From positions 1 through 64,000 of the forward strand of contig JANJTQ010000175.1 of assembly GCA_024711005.1 (NCBI GenBank): a stretch of 64,000 bases of DNA, written 5' to 3'. The translations under genes and the position numbers were made by a program. Each line of letters starts with the position of its first letter. The first letter of the stretch is position 1. The notes under the pieces are model-generated. The model made no database searches and had not been told where the DNA came from. It saw only the letters and a list, made by a program, of their open reading frames with translations. The stretch comes from Opitutaceae bacterium. Lineage in GTDB: Bacteria > Verrucomicrobiota > Verrucomicrobiia > Opitutales > Opitutaceae. Shown piece after piece: positions 8,357-17,569 of the stretch.

Positions 8357-10891
8357 ATGCCCCCGCCGTCCCTCCTCCCCCGGCTCCGCTTTCTGTTGGT
8401 ATCCGTTATGTTGCTACCGGGCCTGTCCGCGATTTCACAGGCGGCCACGCGGGCCATCCTCGTCGTCGGGCTCGCCGCCGAGGAAACCCAGGCCGCCCGC
8501 CTGGAGACCCACGTCCAAACGATGCGCACAAGTTTTCTGGCCCGAGGGTTGTCGGCCGACGCCATCGCCGTGATGGGCGGTTCCCGCGAACGGATCCGCC
8601 GTGACGACATCCTCGCCGTGCTCACGCCCTCGATGGATCCAACCGCCACCGCCACTCACGACGAGACCTGGCTCGTGCTACTGGGGTCCGCCAGCACCCG
8701 CGGTGGCGAGCCCAGCTTTCAAGTCGCCGGTCCGCGCCTGACCGCCACCGATTTCGCCGCCGCCGTGAAGGCGCTTCCGGGTCGCAAATACATTGTCGTG
8801 GCGACCTCCGCCAGCGGGGGATTCCTCCCACCGTTGCTTGCGTTGCCCGAGGTCGAGGCCGTCGCCGCGACCGCCGATTCCGGCGAGATCAACGAGCCGC
8901 GTTTCGCCGGGGCCTGGGCCGAATCGTTGATGGCTGCGCCAAAAGCCACGTTCGCCGAACTCGCCGTCGCCGCCGCCGGACGCGTGAAGGATTTCTACGA
9001 GAGCAACTCCCTCGCGCAGGGCGAACACGCCCGGCTGATCGACCGTGCCGCCGGACGGATTATCGAGGCGCCGTTCACCGACGCGACCGCGCTCGCCGGC
9101 ACCATGCCGACGTCCGACGGACGCGCGCCCACGACAGGTTTCTCCGTGGCGGACATCGAGATTCCCACTCCCGCCGGCGACACGGAAGTCGAACGCCGCC
9201 CCGCGACCGACGAGACGCGCACGCTGATCGCCGAGGCTCGCGACGCCGCTCAAGCGAGTGCGCACGCCGCGACGTTCCTGCGCATCGATGTCGACCTCAC
9301 CGTGGGGCGCGATTTTGCCGTGATCGAACGTCACCGCACCCGCGCCTACCTGCGCACCGGCGAAGCGTTGGACGATCTTGGGACGTTGTGGCTGCCCTCG
9401 AATCCGCCCGACCTAATCACGCGCCTCGAAGGCGTGCGCGTGATCACGCCCGACGGTGCGCAGGTACTCGTCAACCCGCGCTCGTTCGACGCGCTCCGCG
9501 CCGAAGATCGCCGGGAAGCCGACGACGCCCGCGCCCAGGGTCGACCGACCGGCCCCGCCGCTCCGCCGTTTCTCCCACTGCCCGAAGTCACCGCCGGTTG
9601 CATCGTCGAGGCCGCATGGGCCATCGAGCGCCACGACTCCGGAGAGTTGCCCGAGTTTTCGCGGGAGTGGTCGCTGGCCGAACGTTATCCGGTGCGCGCG
9701 CTCCATCTCCGCGTGGCCACGCCCAACGACGCACCGGGGACCGTGTTTGCCCCCAATCTTCCTGGCCCCTCGCAAAGCAACAGCACGCGTGTCTGGACCC
9801 TCACCGACCTGCCCGCCTTCGAACCACGCCCCGGCGATCCGCCTTCGCGCCGCACCACTCCATGGGTTGGAGTCAGTTCGCTCGCTTCCTGGGACAACTT
9901 CGCCGCGTGGTATCAACGTCTCGCCGCGGGCAGCAACGAAACCGGCCCCGCCGTCGCCGCGCTCGCGGCGGAAATCTCCCGGGCGCATCCTGATCGTGCC
10001 GGACGCCTGCGCGCCGCCTACGAACGCGTATCCGGTCTTCGCTACGTCGCGATCAAACTGGGCGTCGGCGCCTTCCGTCCGCGCACACCCGAGCAGGTGT
10101 GGACGCAGCGTTACGGCGATTGCAAGGACAAGGCCAACCTCCTCGTCGCCGTGCTCGGCCAACTCGGCATTCCCGCGGAGTTCGCCCTCGTCAACCGCTT
10201 TAGTCACACGTTCACCGACTGGCCCGCGTGGCAGTTCAACCATGCCCTCGCCCGCGTTCCCGCCGCGCCGGACGCCGGCCAACCCCACGATCTCTGGCTC
10301 GACACGACGGATCGCCTCGTCCCCTTCGGCATCATCGCCCCGGGCAACCTCGGACGACACGCCTTCGCCTTCAACGCCCAGGGCGTCGGAGCGTTTCATG
10401 AGATCACCGCCGCACAAGAGCCAAAGAGCGAGTGGCGAGAAGCCTTCCGCTTCATCCCGGACAGCGCCGCATGGGAGTTGCGTCTCTCGGCAACCGGCTC
10501 GGCGGAAGTGGTGTTGCGGCGGTTGTTCGCCGACATGCCCGCGGGCGGCCGAAACGAACGGATTCACGCGATGCTCGGGTTGCGCGACGGAGCAGCCGTC
10601 GCACGCGTGATCGTTGCGGACCCTTATGATTTGAGTTCTCCCTTCATCGTAAAAATGGACGGAATAGGATCGCCGGAAGTCCTGAACGCGCACCCACCCC
10701 GCGCACTCGTCCCGGGGCTGGAGTTTTTCGCCGCCCGCCAGGCCCAACACACGCAGGCGTTATGGTGGGACGAAGGCCGCTCGTGGACGTTCCATCGAGG
10801 CCGCGGGGACCTCTTCGCCTCCTTCCAAATTCCCGGATACACACCACCGCCCGCGCCCGGTGTCGGAATCGCTCCAATCATGATACCCTAA
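8357..10891 (+). CDS. DUF3857 / transglutaminase-like protein with a caspase/C13-like N-terminus
   Basis: 844 residues. A signal peptide (LRFLLVSVMLLPGLSAIS) is followed by residues about 30-200 that resemble a degenerate C13/caspase-fold domain (YIVVATSASGGFLPPLL in place of the catalytic His and Cys strands). Residues about 300-520 fit DUF3857, and a transglutaminase-like domain follows: YGDCKDKANLLVAVL with Cys589, NHALARV for the His and DLWLDTTD for the Asp. The protein is probably periplasmic; transglutaminase-like folds cleave or cross-link peptides. It stands just upstream of the MoxR operon, 15 bases before the MoxR start, so co-transcription is likely. Confidence 0.75.
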   Translation: MPPPSLLPRLRFLLVSVMLLPGLSAISQAATRAILVVGLAAEETQAARLETHVQTMRTSFLARGLSADAIAVMGGSRERIRRDDILAVLTPSMDPTATATHDETWLVLLGSASTRGGEPSFQVAGPRLTATDFAAAVKALPGRKYIVVATSASGGFLPPLLALPEVEAVAATADSGEINEPRFAGAWAESLMAAPKATFAELAVAAAGRVKDFYESNSLAQGEHARLIDRAAGRIIEAPFTDATALAGTMPTSDGRAPTTGFSVADIEIPTPAGDTEVERRPATDETRTLIAEARDAAQASAHAATFLRIDVDLTVGRDFAVIERHRTRAYLRTGEALDDLGTLWLPSNPPDLITRLEGVRVITPDGAQVLVNPRSFDALRAEDRREADDARAQGRPTGPAAPPFLPLPEVTAGCIVEAAWAIERHDSGELPEFSREWSLAERYPVRALHLRVATPNDAPGTVFAPNLPGPSQSNSTRVWTLTDLPAFEPRPGDPPSRRTTPWVGVSSLASWDNFAAWYQRLAAGSNETGPAVAALAAEISRAHPDRAGRLRAAYERVSGLRYVAIKLGVGAFRPRTPEQVWTQRYGDCKDKANLLVAVLGQLGIPAEFALVNRFSHTFTDWPAWQFNHALARVPAAPDAGQPHDLWLDTTDRLVPFGIIAPGNLGRHAFAFNAQGVGAFHEITAAQEPKSEWREAFRFIPDSAAWELRLSATGSAEVVLRRLFADMPAGGRNERIHAMLGLRDGAAVARVIVADPYDLSSPFIVKMDGIGSPEVLNAHPPRALVPGLEFFAARQAQHTQALWWDEGRSWTFHRGRGDLFASFQIPGYTPPPAPGVGIAPIMIP

Positions 10892-10906
10892 CTCTCTTAT
10901 TTACTC

Positions 10907-11926
10907 ATGACCGCTCACTCCGCTCCCGCCCCGCTGCCCACCGACGAAACCGATGTCGCCCTCTTGCGCGACGTCCCGGACCTCTACGCCCGCCTCCAAA
11001 CCGAACTCGCCAAACGCATCGTCGGCCAGGAGGAGGTGCTGCGTCATCTCTTTCTCGGGCTCCTCGCCCAAGGCCACTGCCTCATGATCGGCGTCCCCGG
11101 CCTCGCCAAGACGCTCATCGTCAAAACGCTTTCCGAGGCGATCGACCTCAAGTTCAACCGCATCCAATTCACGCCCGATCTCATGCCGAGCGACGTCACC
11201 GGCTCCGAGATCATCGAGGAAAACGACCGGGGCGGCCGTGAGTTTCGTTTCATCCCCGGACCGGTTTTCACGCAGCTTCTCCTTGCCGACGAAATCAACC
11301 GCGCACCCGCCAAGACCCAGTCCGCCCTGCTCGAAGCCATGCAGGAGCGTCGCGTCACCGTCGCCGGCCGTACCCGCGAGTTGCCCGCGCCGTTCTTCGT
11401 CCTCGCCACGCAAAATCCCATCGAACAGGAGGGCACGTATCCTCTGCCCGAGGCGCAGCTCGACCGTTTTCTATTCTGCCTCCATGTCGCTTACCCAAGC
11501 GCGGCCGACGAGGTGCGTATCCTGCAATCCACTACCGGCGCGCCACCCGAGGCGTTGGAAAAAATCTGCTCCGCCGAAACCCTGATCGGCCTGCAACGCG
11601 CCGTGCGCCGCGTCCACGTGCCCGCGAGCGTCGCCGAATACGCCGTGCGCCTCGTACAATCCAGCCGCCCCGATTCCCCGGATGCGCCGCCTGCCGTAAA
11701 ACGGTGCGTCCAATGGGGCGCCGGCCCGCGCGCCTCGCAGGCGCTCGCCCTCGGCGCCAAGGCCGCCGCCGCCCTCGACGGACGTCTCAACTGCGCCGCC
11801 GAGGACATCGCCGCCGCCGCGAAGATCGTGCTTCGCCACCGACTCATCCTCAACTACCGCGCCGAAGCCGAGGGCCTCGACGCCGACACCCTCATCAACG
11901 AAATTCTCAAGGCCGTGAAAGCCTAG
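10907..11926 (+). CDS. MoxR-family AAA+ ATPase
   Basis: 339 residues. Walker A is GVPGLAKT at about residues 62-69, Walker B is LLADEINRAPAKTQSALLEA, followed by MQERRVTVAGRTRELP, sensor 1 in FFVLATQNPIEQEGTYPLPE and the arginine-finger region AQLDRFLF. The C-terminal lid is complete. MoxR ATPases act as chaperones that insert cofactors or assemble complexes together with DUF58 and VWA proteins, which are exactly the genes that follow. It is the first gene of a dense co-directional run reaching to 20674. Confidence 0.92.
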   Translation: MTAHSAPAPLPTDETDVALLRDVPDLYARLQTELAKRIVGQEEVLRHLFLGLLAQGHCLMIGVPGLAKTLIVKTLSEAIDLKFNRIQFTPDLMPSDVTGSEIIEENDRGGREFRFIPGPVFTQLLLADEINRAPAKTQSALLEAMQERRVTVAGRTRELPAPFFVLATQNPIEQEGTYPLPEAQLDRFLFCLHVAYPSAADEVRILQSTTGAPPEALEKICSAETLIGLQRAVRRVHVPASVAEYAVRLVQSSRPDSPDAPPAVKRCVQWGAGPRASQALALGAKAAAALDGRLNCAAEDIAAAAKIVLRHRLILNYRAEAEGLDADTLINEILKAVKA

Positions 11927-11935
11927 TGTTATAGG

Positions 11936-11972
11936 TCCTATACGACCCATAGGACTCATAAGACCCATTCCG
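11936..11972. repeat. word-like repeat between moxR and DUF58 genes
   Basis: The spacer is made of near-copies of one short word: AGGTCCTATACGACCCATAG, then GACTCATAAGACCCAT. Similar degenerate direct and inverted words fill other junctions of this operon (12976-13013, 17409-17569). Confidence 0.5.
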
Positions 11973-11976
11973 ATCC

Positions 11977-12942
11977 ATGGCCTTTCGCCCGCCCACGCCT
12001 GTCGTATCCGAACCCATGCCGCTCCTTCGGCGCATCGGCTACGCGCCGCCGCCCGTGCGTCCGCTCGACATGGCGGAGTTGTCGGCGCTCGGCACGCTCC
12101 CGCTTCGCGCCCGCCGCCTGGCCGATGCGCTCGGCATCGGCGGACACGCCAGCCGCCGCAAGGGCGCGAGCATCGAGTTCGCCGATTACCGCGACTACCA
12201 GCCGGGCGACGACCTGCGCCGCGTCGACTGGCGACTCTACGCCCGCACGGATCGCCTTCATCTGCGCGAGGCCCACGAAGAAACCCCGCTTCGTGTCGTC
12301 CTGCTCCTCGATGTTTCCCCATCGATGGCCTACGCCAGCCAGCCCGGCCGGCTCAGCAAACTCGACTACGCCCGAGCCCTGCTCGGCGCCCTCGCGTTGC
12401 TCGTCCGTCGCCAACGCGACGCCTGCGGCGCGGGCCTGATCTCCGACGATCTCGCGAAATGGCTTCCGCCGTCCCGCTCGCTCGTCCGGTTGCGGAGTGT
12501 CTGGGGCCTGCTCGATACGCCTCCGCCCGGACAAACCACCGCGCTCGCCCATGCGCTTCACACCGTGCTGGAAGTTGCCCCGCGACGCTGCCTGTTCGTG
12601 GTCGCCAGCGATTTCTACGAGGACCCGGCCGCTCTCTCGCCCGTCATCCAACGCCTGCGTCACGAGCGGCATGATTTGCTCGCGCTGCAAATCGCCGATC
12701 CGGTGGAAGTGGATTTTCCCTTCGACGATCCGAGCCTGTTTCTCGACACCGAGACGGGAGCCGACCTCATCCTCGATCCCGCGGCGCAAGCCACCGCCTA
12801 CCGCGAACGGTTCTCCGCCCATCGCGCTGCGGTGACTGCCACATGTCGCGATCACGGCTTCGACGCGCTGGCTTTGCGCACCGACGAACCGCCACTCGAC
12901 GCCCTCCGCGCCTGCCTCGCCCACCGCGCCGGCCAACGCTGA
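11977..12942 (+). CDS. DUF58 domain protein
   Basis: 321 residues, cytoplasmic in appearance. DUF58 signature: EFADYRDYQPGDDLRRVDWR at about residues 67-86. It is followed by a von Willebrand A-like region starting LLLDVSPSMAYAS, where D-V-S-P-S fits the DxSxS metal-site motif. DUF58 proteins are the usual partners of MoxR ATPases. The C-terminal part continues with LFVVASDFYEDPAAL, a VWA-like strand. ATG 11977 was kept; ATG 12016 is an alternative start. The gene ends 74 bases before the BatA-like gene. Confidence 0.88.
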   Translation: MAFRPPTPVVSEPMPLLRRIGYAPPPVRPLDMAELSALGTLPLRARRLADALGIGGHASRRKGASIEFADYRDYQPGDDLRRVDWRLYARTDRLHLREAHEETPLRVVLLLDVSPSMAYASQPGRLSKLDYARALLGALALLVRRQRDACGAGLISDDLAKWLPPSRSLVRLRSVWGLLDTPPPGQTTALAHALHTVLEVAPRRCLFVVASDFYEDPAALSPVIQRLRHERHDLLALQIADPVEVDFPFDDPSLFLDTETGADLILDPAAQATAYRERFSAHRAAVTATCRDHGFDALALRTDEPPLDALRACLAHRAGQR

Positions 12943-12975
12943 CCCATGCACCCGCACCTTCCCGCCTCCGACATG

Positions 12976-13013
12976 GGTCATTGGACATTGGTCATTGGTC
13001 ATTTCGCGCAGCG
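12976..13013. repeat. 'cattggacattggtcattgg' word repeat, copy 1
   Basis: GGTCATTGGACATTGGTCAT followed by TGGTCATTTCGCGCAGCG directly before the ATG of the BatA-like gene. A second copy at 15151-15192 is part of the next coding sequence. Confidence 0.55.
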
Positions 13014-13016
13014 ACC

Positions 13017-14999
13017 ATGAACTGGCTCAGTCTCAATTTTCTCTTCGCCGCGGCCGCGATCGTCCTGCCGATCGCACTGCATCTGCTGCGTCGACGTGTG
13101 ACCCGCGTGATTCCATTTCCGTCGCTGCGTTTCCTCACCCCCGCCCGGCCCGCCGACCGCCGCCGTCAAAACCTGCGTCGGCGCATTGTTCTCACCCTTC
13201 GCTGCCTGGCATTGCTCGCCCTCGCCGCCGCGTTTGCCCGTCCCTTTCTCGGTACGCCTGAAGCCGCCATTCACCGCGCGACCGTCATCGTCGTCGATAA
13301 TTCCTACAGCCTGCAGGCCGGCCGGCGCTGGCCCGACCTCGTTCGTTGGACGCTCAACCAAGCCGGTCCCTCTCGGTCCGGTGATACACTCGGCGTTCTC
13401 CTCATGAACCCGCGTCCAACGTGGCTCGTTACGCCGACGCGTGACACCGACACCGCGGTGCGCGCCCTCGAAGCCCTGAAACCCGGCTGGCACACCACGC
13501 GCGCCGAGACCGCCCTCCGTCTCGCCGGCGACCTCCTTGCCGCATCCCCGGCCCGCCAACGCCGCATCCTCTTTCTCGGCGATCAGCAAGCGCTCGGCTG
13601 GAGCGGCGCCGACTTCGCCCGTCCGCTGCCCGCCGGGGTCGAACTCGTCTGGCCGCCGATTCCGGACGCCATTCCCGCCCGGCAGGCCGCCATCGACTTG
13701 GTTCGCCTGCGCACCGATGGCGACCACCTCGTCGCCGACGTGACGATTCGCAACTTCACCGCCGATCACCCACGCACTGCCCGCCTCTTCGTTAACGGCG
13801 AGGACAATAACCCGGTGCTCGCCCCCGTTGCGCTCACCGCCGGCTCAACTCACACGTTCAGTATCCCGCTCCCCGGAAAACCCGAATCCATTCAGTGGAT
13901 ACGCGTGGCGCTCGATCCCGACGACCTGGCCGCCGACGACACCGCTTGGGCCGTCGCATCCACGGCTGCCGGCGCCACCGAGAATCTCGCGCTCCTCGAC
14001 CGCAACCCGGTCGATGGCCAACACGCCTCCGCCGACTACGTGGGAACCGCCTTTCAAACCTTCGCGCACCTCACCCCCGCACTCCGGGTCGGACCCGCCG
14101 CCGCCCCCGACTGGCCGACTCGCGCCGTCGCGGTCCTTCGTTCTCCGGCTTCATTCACCGGAGACGCCGCCCGCAAACTCGACGCGTTCCTCGTCGCCGG
14201 CGGCTCGGCCCTCATCCTCGTTGACGGCAACTCCGACCAACTCGGCTGGCTCGCCCGTCACGACATCGTGCCCAAGCCACTCGCACCCGCCGACGCCCGC
14301 CTGCGCGACTGGACAATCGAACATCTCCTCGTCGCTCCCCTCGCCGAGTCCAGTCTCCGCAGTCTCGTCGGCTGGTCCTTCGCCCGCGGTTGGTCCCTTC
14401 CCTCCGATGCGGTCGATCCCATCGCCTCATGGACAGACGGTTCCGCCGCGCTGGGCGAAGTCCGCGTCGGAGCCGGCCGCGTTCTGCTCGCCGGCTTCTC
14501 CGCCGAACGTCGCGACGGCGACTGGCCGATCGCTCCGGCCTTTGTTCCGTTTCTGCATCGATCAACGCTCTACCTCCTCGATCTCGCTCGCCCCGTCGCC
14601 ACGTCCACCGCCCGCGTCGGCACGACCTTGGAACTCCCCGCCGGGAAAGCCGCCTGGCAAGCCCTCGACGGCCCGTCCGCCGGTCAGCCCGCAATCGAGA
14701 CGTCCGACAGCATCATTCCCGACGCCCCCGGACTCTATCGCCGGACTCACGGAACCGACACCCGACTCTACGCGGTCAACCTTCCCACCGACGAAGGCGA
14801 CCTCACCCCATGGCCCGAAGGTCGCCCCTGGGAAAAGCTCGCCTCATCCGCGCCCGCCCCGGCCGCCGGACTGCACCATCAAGCCGAACTCGCCGCCGCC
14901 GAAGCCGAACAACAAAGCCCGCTCTGGTGGTGGTGCTTCGCCGCCCTCGGCCTGTTCCTCCTCACCGAACTCCCCCTCGCCAACCGCACCGCCCGCTGA
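13017..14999 (+). CDS. BatA-type membrane protein with VWA-like region
   Basis: 660 residues. The N-terminus MNWLSLNFLFAAAAIVLPIA followed by LHLLRRR matches the BatA/aerotolerance-regulator N-terminal domain, with a second membrane helix at about 60-80 (TLRCLALLALAAAFARPFLG). A VWA-like strand follows (VIVVDNSYSLQAGRRW; D-N-S-Y-S fits DxSxS). A C-terminal membrane helix is present (WWWCFAALGLFLLTELPLAN). Such proteins follow MoxR and DUF58 genes throughout Planctomycetes and Verrucomicrobia. Upstream in-frame codons overlap the DUF58 gene and were discarded. Molecular role unknown; an envelope complex driven by MoxR is the usual proposal. Confidence 0.8.
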   Translation: MNWLSLNFLFAAAAIVLPIALHLLRRRVTRVIPFPSLRFLTPARPADRRRQNLRRRIVLTLRCLALLALAAAFARPFLGTPEAAIHRATVIVVDNSYSLQAGRRWPDLVRWTLNQAGPSRSGDTLGVLLMNPRPTWLVTPTRDTDTAVRALEALKPGWHTTRAETALRLAGDLLAASPARQRRILFLGDQQALGWSGADFARPLPAGVELVWPPIPDAIPARQAAIDLVRLRTDGDHLVADVTIRNFTADHPRTARLFVNGEDNNPVLAPVALTAGSTHTFSIPLPGKPESIQWIRVALDPDDLAADDTAWAVASTAAGATENLALLDRNPVDGQHASADYVGTAFQTFAHLTPALRVGPAAAPDWPTRAVAVLRSPASFTGDAARKLDAFLVAGGSALILVDGNSDQLGWLARHDIVPKPLAPADARLRDWTIEHLLVAPLAESSLRSLVGWSFARGWSLPSDAVDPIASWTDGSAALGEVRVGAGRVLLAGFSAERRDGDWPIAPAFVPFLHRSTLYLLDLARPVATSTARVGTTLELPAGKAAWQALDGPSAGQPAIETSDSIIPDAPGLYRRTHGTDTRLYAVNLPTDEGDLTPWPEGRPWEKLASSAPAPAAGLHHQAELAAAEAEQQSPLWWWCFAALGLFLLTELPLANRTAR

Positions 15000-15011
15000 C
15001 GCTCCATCCCC

Positions 15012-17408
15012 ATGACCTCCGCCCCCGATCACGTCCTTCGTCAACACCATCGTCGGCGGCGAAACACGCTTCTGGTGTGGGCGGTCGCCCTCGCGCTGCT
15101 CGCCACCATCCTGTTTCTCGCCGCCCACCTCACCTGGCTTCCGCAGTCCGTGCCATTGGACATCGGGTATTGGGTCTTGGTCATTTCGTCAGCGCTCGCG
15201 CTGACGACCTGGTTCGTGCGCGCACGCCGTCTCACCCGGGAAGCCATCGCACGCCGCCTCGATGCCGAATGGAAACTCTCCTCCCGCCTCGAATCTTCCC
15301 AGGAGGTTGCGAACGTCCCCGGCGCCTTCGCGTCCGCCCTCCGCGCCGATGCCGCCCGCCACGTCATCGCCCGCAAGGCTCCGTTCGCGCCGTGGTGGCA
15401 CGGCGGCCTCCTCCTTCTTGTCCTCGCCCTCCTGATTGGCGTATTCGAATCCGGGATCCTCGTCTGGCGTTTTTTCGGTCCGACTCCCGCGATCGCCCAA
15501 CCCGCGCCCGCGGACATCTCCGCCTCCATAGACTGGCGCACCCCCGACTCCGAAATCAAAGCCACCGCCATCGAAGAGATCCCGCTCGCCGCACACGCAA
15601 CCACTGTGACCGGCTTCCGACAGGTCACACTTGAGATATCGATCAACGGCCGCGTCCTCCCCTCCCGATTCCTCGACACCGATTCCCTGCAGCGCCTGGC
15701 CCAACCCGGCACCCACGCCATCCAACTCCCGTTGTATCTCGACGAACTCGAAGCCGAACCCTTTGACATCGTCGCCTATCATCTGCGCGCCAATCGGATC
15801 ACCTCCGAGCCCGCTCCGGCCGTCACGTCGCCGCTTCAGTTCGTCCAGATCCGCCCCGTCCGCGACGACGCGGGCGTCATGAAGACCAACGCCGCCAACC
15901 TCCCCCCCGGCGCTCGTCCCATCAACCAAGTCTCCAATCTCATCGGCGCGCTCAAGGCCGCCCAGCTCGCCCTGCTCAAACAAAACTTCCTCCTCGCCCA
16001 TGCCCCGATCGCCAAGACCGACTCGACTTGGACCACCGAAAACACCCGCGTCGCCACGGATCAGGCCTCCTTCGCCGACAAGGTGATCGAGGTTCGCGCC
16101 TTCGCCATCAAAGAGGCGTTGCCCACCCTCGTCGTCGACAACCTCGGCCAGGTCGAACCCCTCGCCCGCGATGCCTCCGCGCTCATCGCCAAAACCGAGA
16201 ACGAAGCCGCCACGCCTCTCCAAGGCCGATCTCTCGCGCTCATCATCGAGCTCGAAAAACTCGTTCGGAAAATCCTCGTCCAGGCAGGTGGAAAAACCGC
16301 CAAGAATCCCGATCCCTTCAAAGACGACCAGAAGTTCCGCCTGCCTCCCCGCAAAGACACCCCCGCCGGCCGACTCGAGGCCCTTGCCGAAAAACAAGAC
16401 GAGCAAACCGACGAGAACGCCACCTGCCCCAACGGTTCATCCGCTCAACAAGGTGCCGCCACCAAACAAGCCGAACTCGCCAAAGAGCTCGAAGAACTCG
16501 CCGGCGCCCAAAAGCTGGATCGTTCCGCCCAAGAAAAAACCGAGCGCGCCGCCCGCGACGCGAAGCAAGCCGCCGAACAGCTCAAAAAAGCCGATTCCGC
16601 CGCCGCGCGTTCCCCGTCCACCGCCGCCGCCGAGTCGCTGAAACAGGGCTCCGCCGCCCAAGAAAAAGCCGGACGCGAAACCGCCCTCGCTCAACTCGAC
16701 GCCGCCCGTCGCGCGCTGAACGAATCCGCGCCTCTTCCCGACCCCGCCGCGCGCGCCGCTCGTCTCGCGGAAGTCGCCCGTCAACTCGGCGCCGATGCCC
16801 GCGCCCAGCAGGAAACCGGCTCCGCCGAGGCCGCCCGCCACCTTCAAGCCGCCGCCCTTTCCGCTCAAAAAGCCGCCGAGGCCGCCGCGAAGGATCGCGA
16901 TCAAAAACCCGTCGGTCAACCCGGCGACGCCACCGGCCAAGGCAAAGACGAAGGCCAAGGCGCCGGCAACACCGCCGGACAATCCCCCACCGCATCCCCC
17001 TTCGAAAACGCCACCGGAACCGCCGCGCAGGCCGAGGCCGCCCTCGCCGGCCACCGCGCCAGCGTCGAACGCGCCCTCCGCCAGCTCGAAGCGGCCCCCG
17101 GCTCCCGCAGCGGCAGTCTTCAACTTGGCTCCCAACTCGCCGATGCCCTTCTCCACACGCCGACATCCGCCCGTCTTCGCCGCCAAATCGAAGGCAGTCT
17201 GCGTCCGTCCGACGCCACCGGCGGCACGCTTTCGCCCGCCGAATTCACCAACGCCGTCGATCAACTCCGCGTCATGCTTCAAGCCTCGCTGAACTCCGCC
17301 GGCCGCGACGAAATCGTCCGCCGCTACAACCCCGACGAAGTCCCGCCCGACTACCGCGACGCCGTCGACCGCTACTTCGAACAACTCAGCCGGGGAGGAA
17401 AGGACTGA
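15012..17408 (+). CDS. membrane-anchored coiled-coil protein, DUF4175-like
   Basis: 798 residues. Three membrane segments lie in the first 160: LLVWAVALALLATILFLAAH, VPLDIGYWVLVISSALALTT and GGLLLLVLALLIGVFESGIL. Then comes a beta-rich section to about 300 and a long Ala/Glu/Lys/Gln coiled coil (residues about 420-720) ending in a YNPDEVPPDYRDAVDRYFEQ tail. The layout matches the protein at the right window edge (62051-64000), whose tail also ends in an EYFKK sequence. The second membrane helix is encoded by a copy of an intergenic word repeat (15151-15192). Probably the envelope partner of the MoxR/VWA system; function inferred only. Confidence 0.7.
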   Translation: MTSAPDHVLRQHHRRRRNTLLVWAVALALLATILFLAAHLTWLPQSVPLDIGYWVLVISSALALTTWFVRARRLTREAIARRLDAEWKLSSRLESSQEVANVPGAFASALRADAARHVIARKAPFAPWWHGGLLLLVLALLIGVFESGILVWRFFGPTPAIAQPAPADISASIDWRTPDSEIKATAIEEIPLAAHATTVTGFRQVTLEISINGRVLPSRFLDTDSLQRLAQPGTHAIQLPLYLDELEAEPFDIVAYHLRANRITSEPAPAVTSPLQFVQIRPVRDDAGVMKTNAANLPPGARPINQVSNLIGALKAAQLALLKQNFLLAHAPIAKTDSTWTTENTRVATDQASFADKVIEVRAFAIKEALPTLVVDNLGQVEPLARDASALIAKTENEAATPLQGRSLALIIELEKLVRKILVQAGGKTAKNPDPFKDDQKFRLPPRKDTPAGRLEALAEKQDEQTDENATCPNGSSAQQGAATKQAELAKELEELAGAQKLDRSAQEKTERAARDAKQAAEQLKKADSAAARSPSTAAAESLKQGSAAQEKAGRETALAQLDAARRALNESAPLPDPAARAARLAEVARQLGADARAQQETGSAEAARHLQAAALSAQKAAEAAAKDRDQKPVGQPGDATGQGKDEGQGAGNTAGQSPTASPFENATGTAAQAEAALAGHRASVERALRQLEAAPGSRSGSLQLGSQLADALLHTPTSARLRRQIEGSLRPSDATGGTLSPAEFTNAVDQLRVMLQASLNSAGRDEIVRRYNPDEVPPDYRDAVDRYFEQLSRGGKD
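15151..15192. repeat. 'cattggacat' word repeat, copy 2, inside coding sequence
   Basis: CCATTGGACATCGGGTATTG, then GGTCTTGGTCATTTCGTCAGCG, is a near copy of the intergenic repeat at 12976-13013; both end in TCATTTCG(T)C(A)GCG. Here it is read as LDIGYWVLVISSA and forms a membrane helix. Confidence 0.5.
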
Positions 17409-17569
17409 AAGACAAACGACTGAAGGACTGAAAGGCTGAAGGGCTGAAAAAAGAATCCCTGAACCCCCGCCTTGCCGTCTCCGATTCCGCCCCTTCAGCG
17501 CTTCAGCCTTTCAGTCCTTCAGCCCTTCTCTTTCTTCAGCCCTTCAGCCTTTCAGTCCTTCTCCCCCAG
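17409..17569. repeat. tandem 'ctgaaaggctgaag' repeats in inverted arrangement
   Basis: The left half is built of GACTGAAAGGCTGAAGGGCT units (17406-17450) and the right half of the reverse complement (CTTCAGCCTTTCAGTCCTTC and relatives, 17494-17560). The halves can fold into one long imperfect hairpin between two co-directional genes. An equivalent arrangement lies between yidC and yebC (53390-53500). Confidence 0.7.

Noticed and set aside
9413-10750. 445-codon antisense frame in the transglutaminase-like gene
   Set aside because: GC-rich shadow frame; Arg/Gly-heavy with no domain, while the sense strand has clear motifs.
15189-16406. 405-codon antisense frame in the coiled-coil gene
   Set aside because: Mirror of an Ala/Glu/Lys-rich coding sequence, giving Gly/Asp-rich peptide without motifs.
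17409-17569. CRISPR array
   Set aside because: The repeated words are contiguous, degenerate and in inverted orientation, with no regular spacers and no cas genes.
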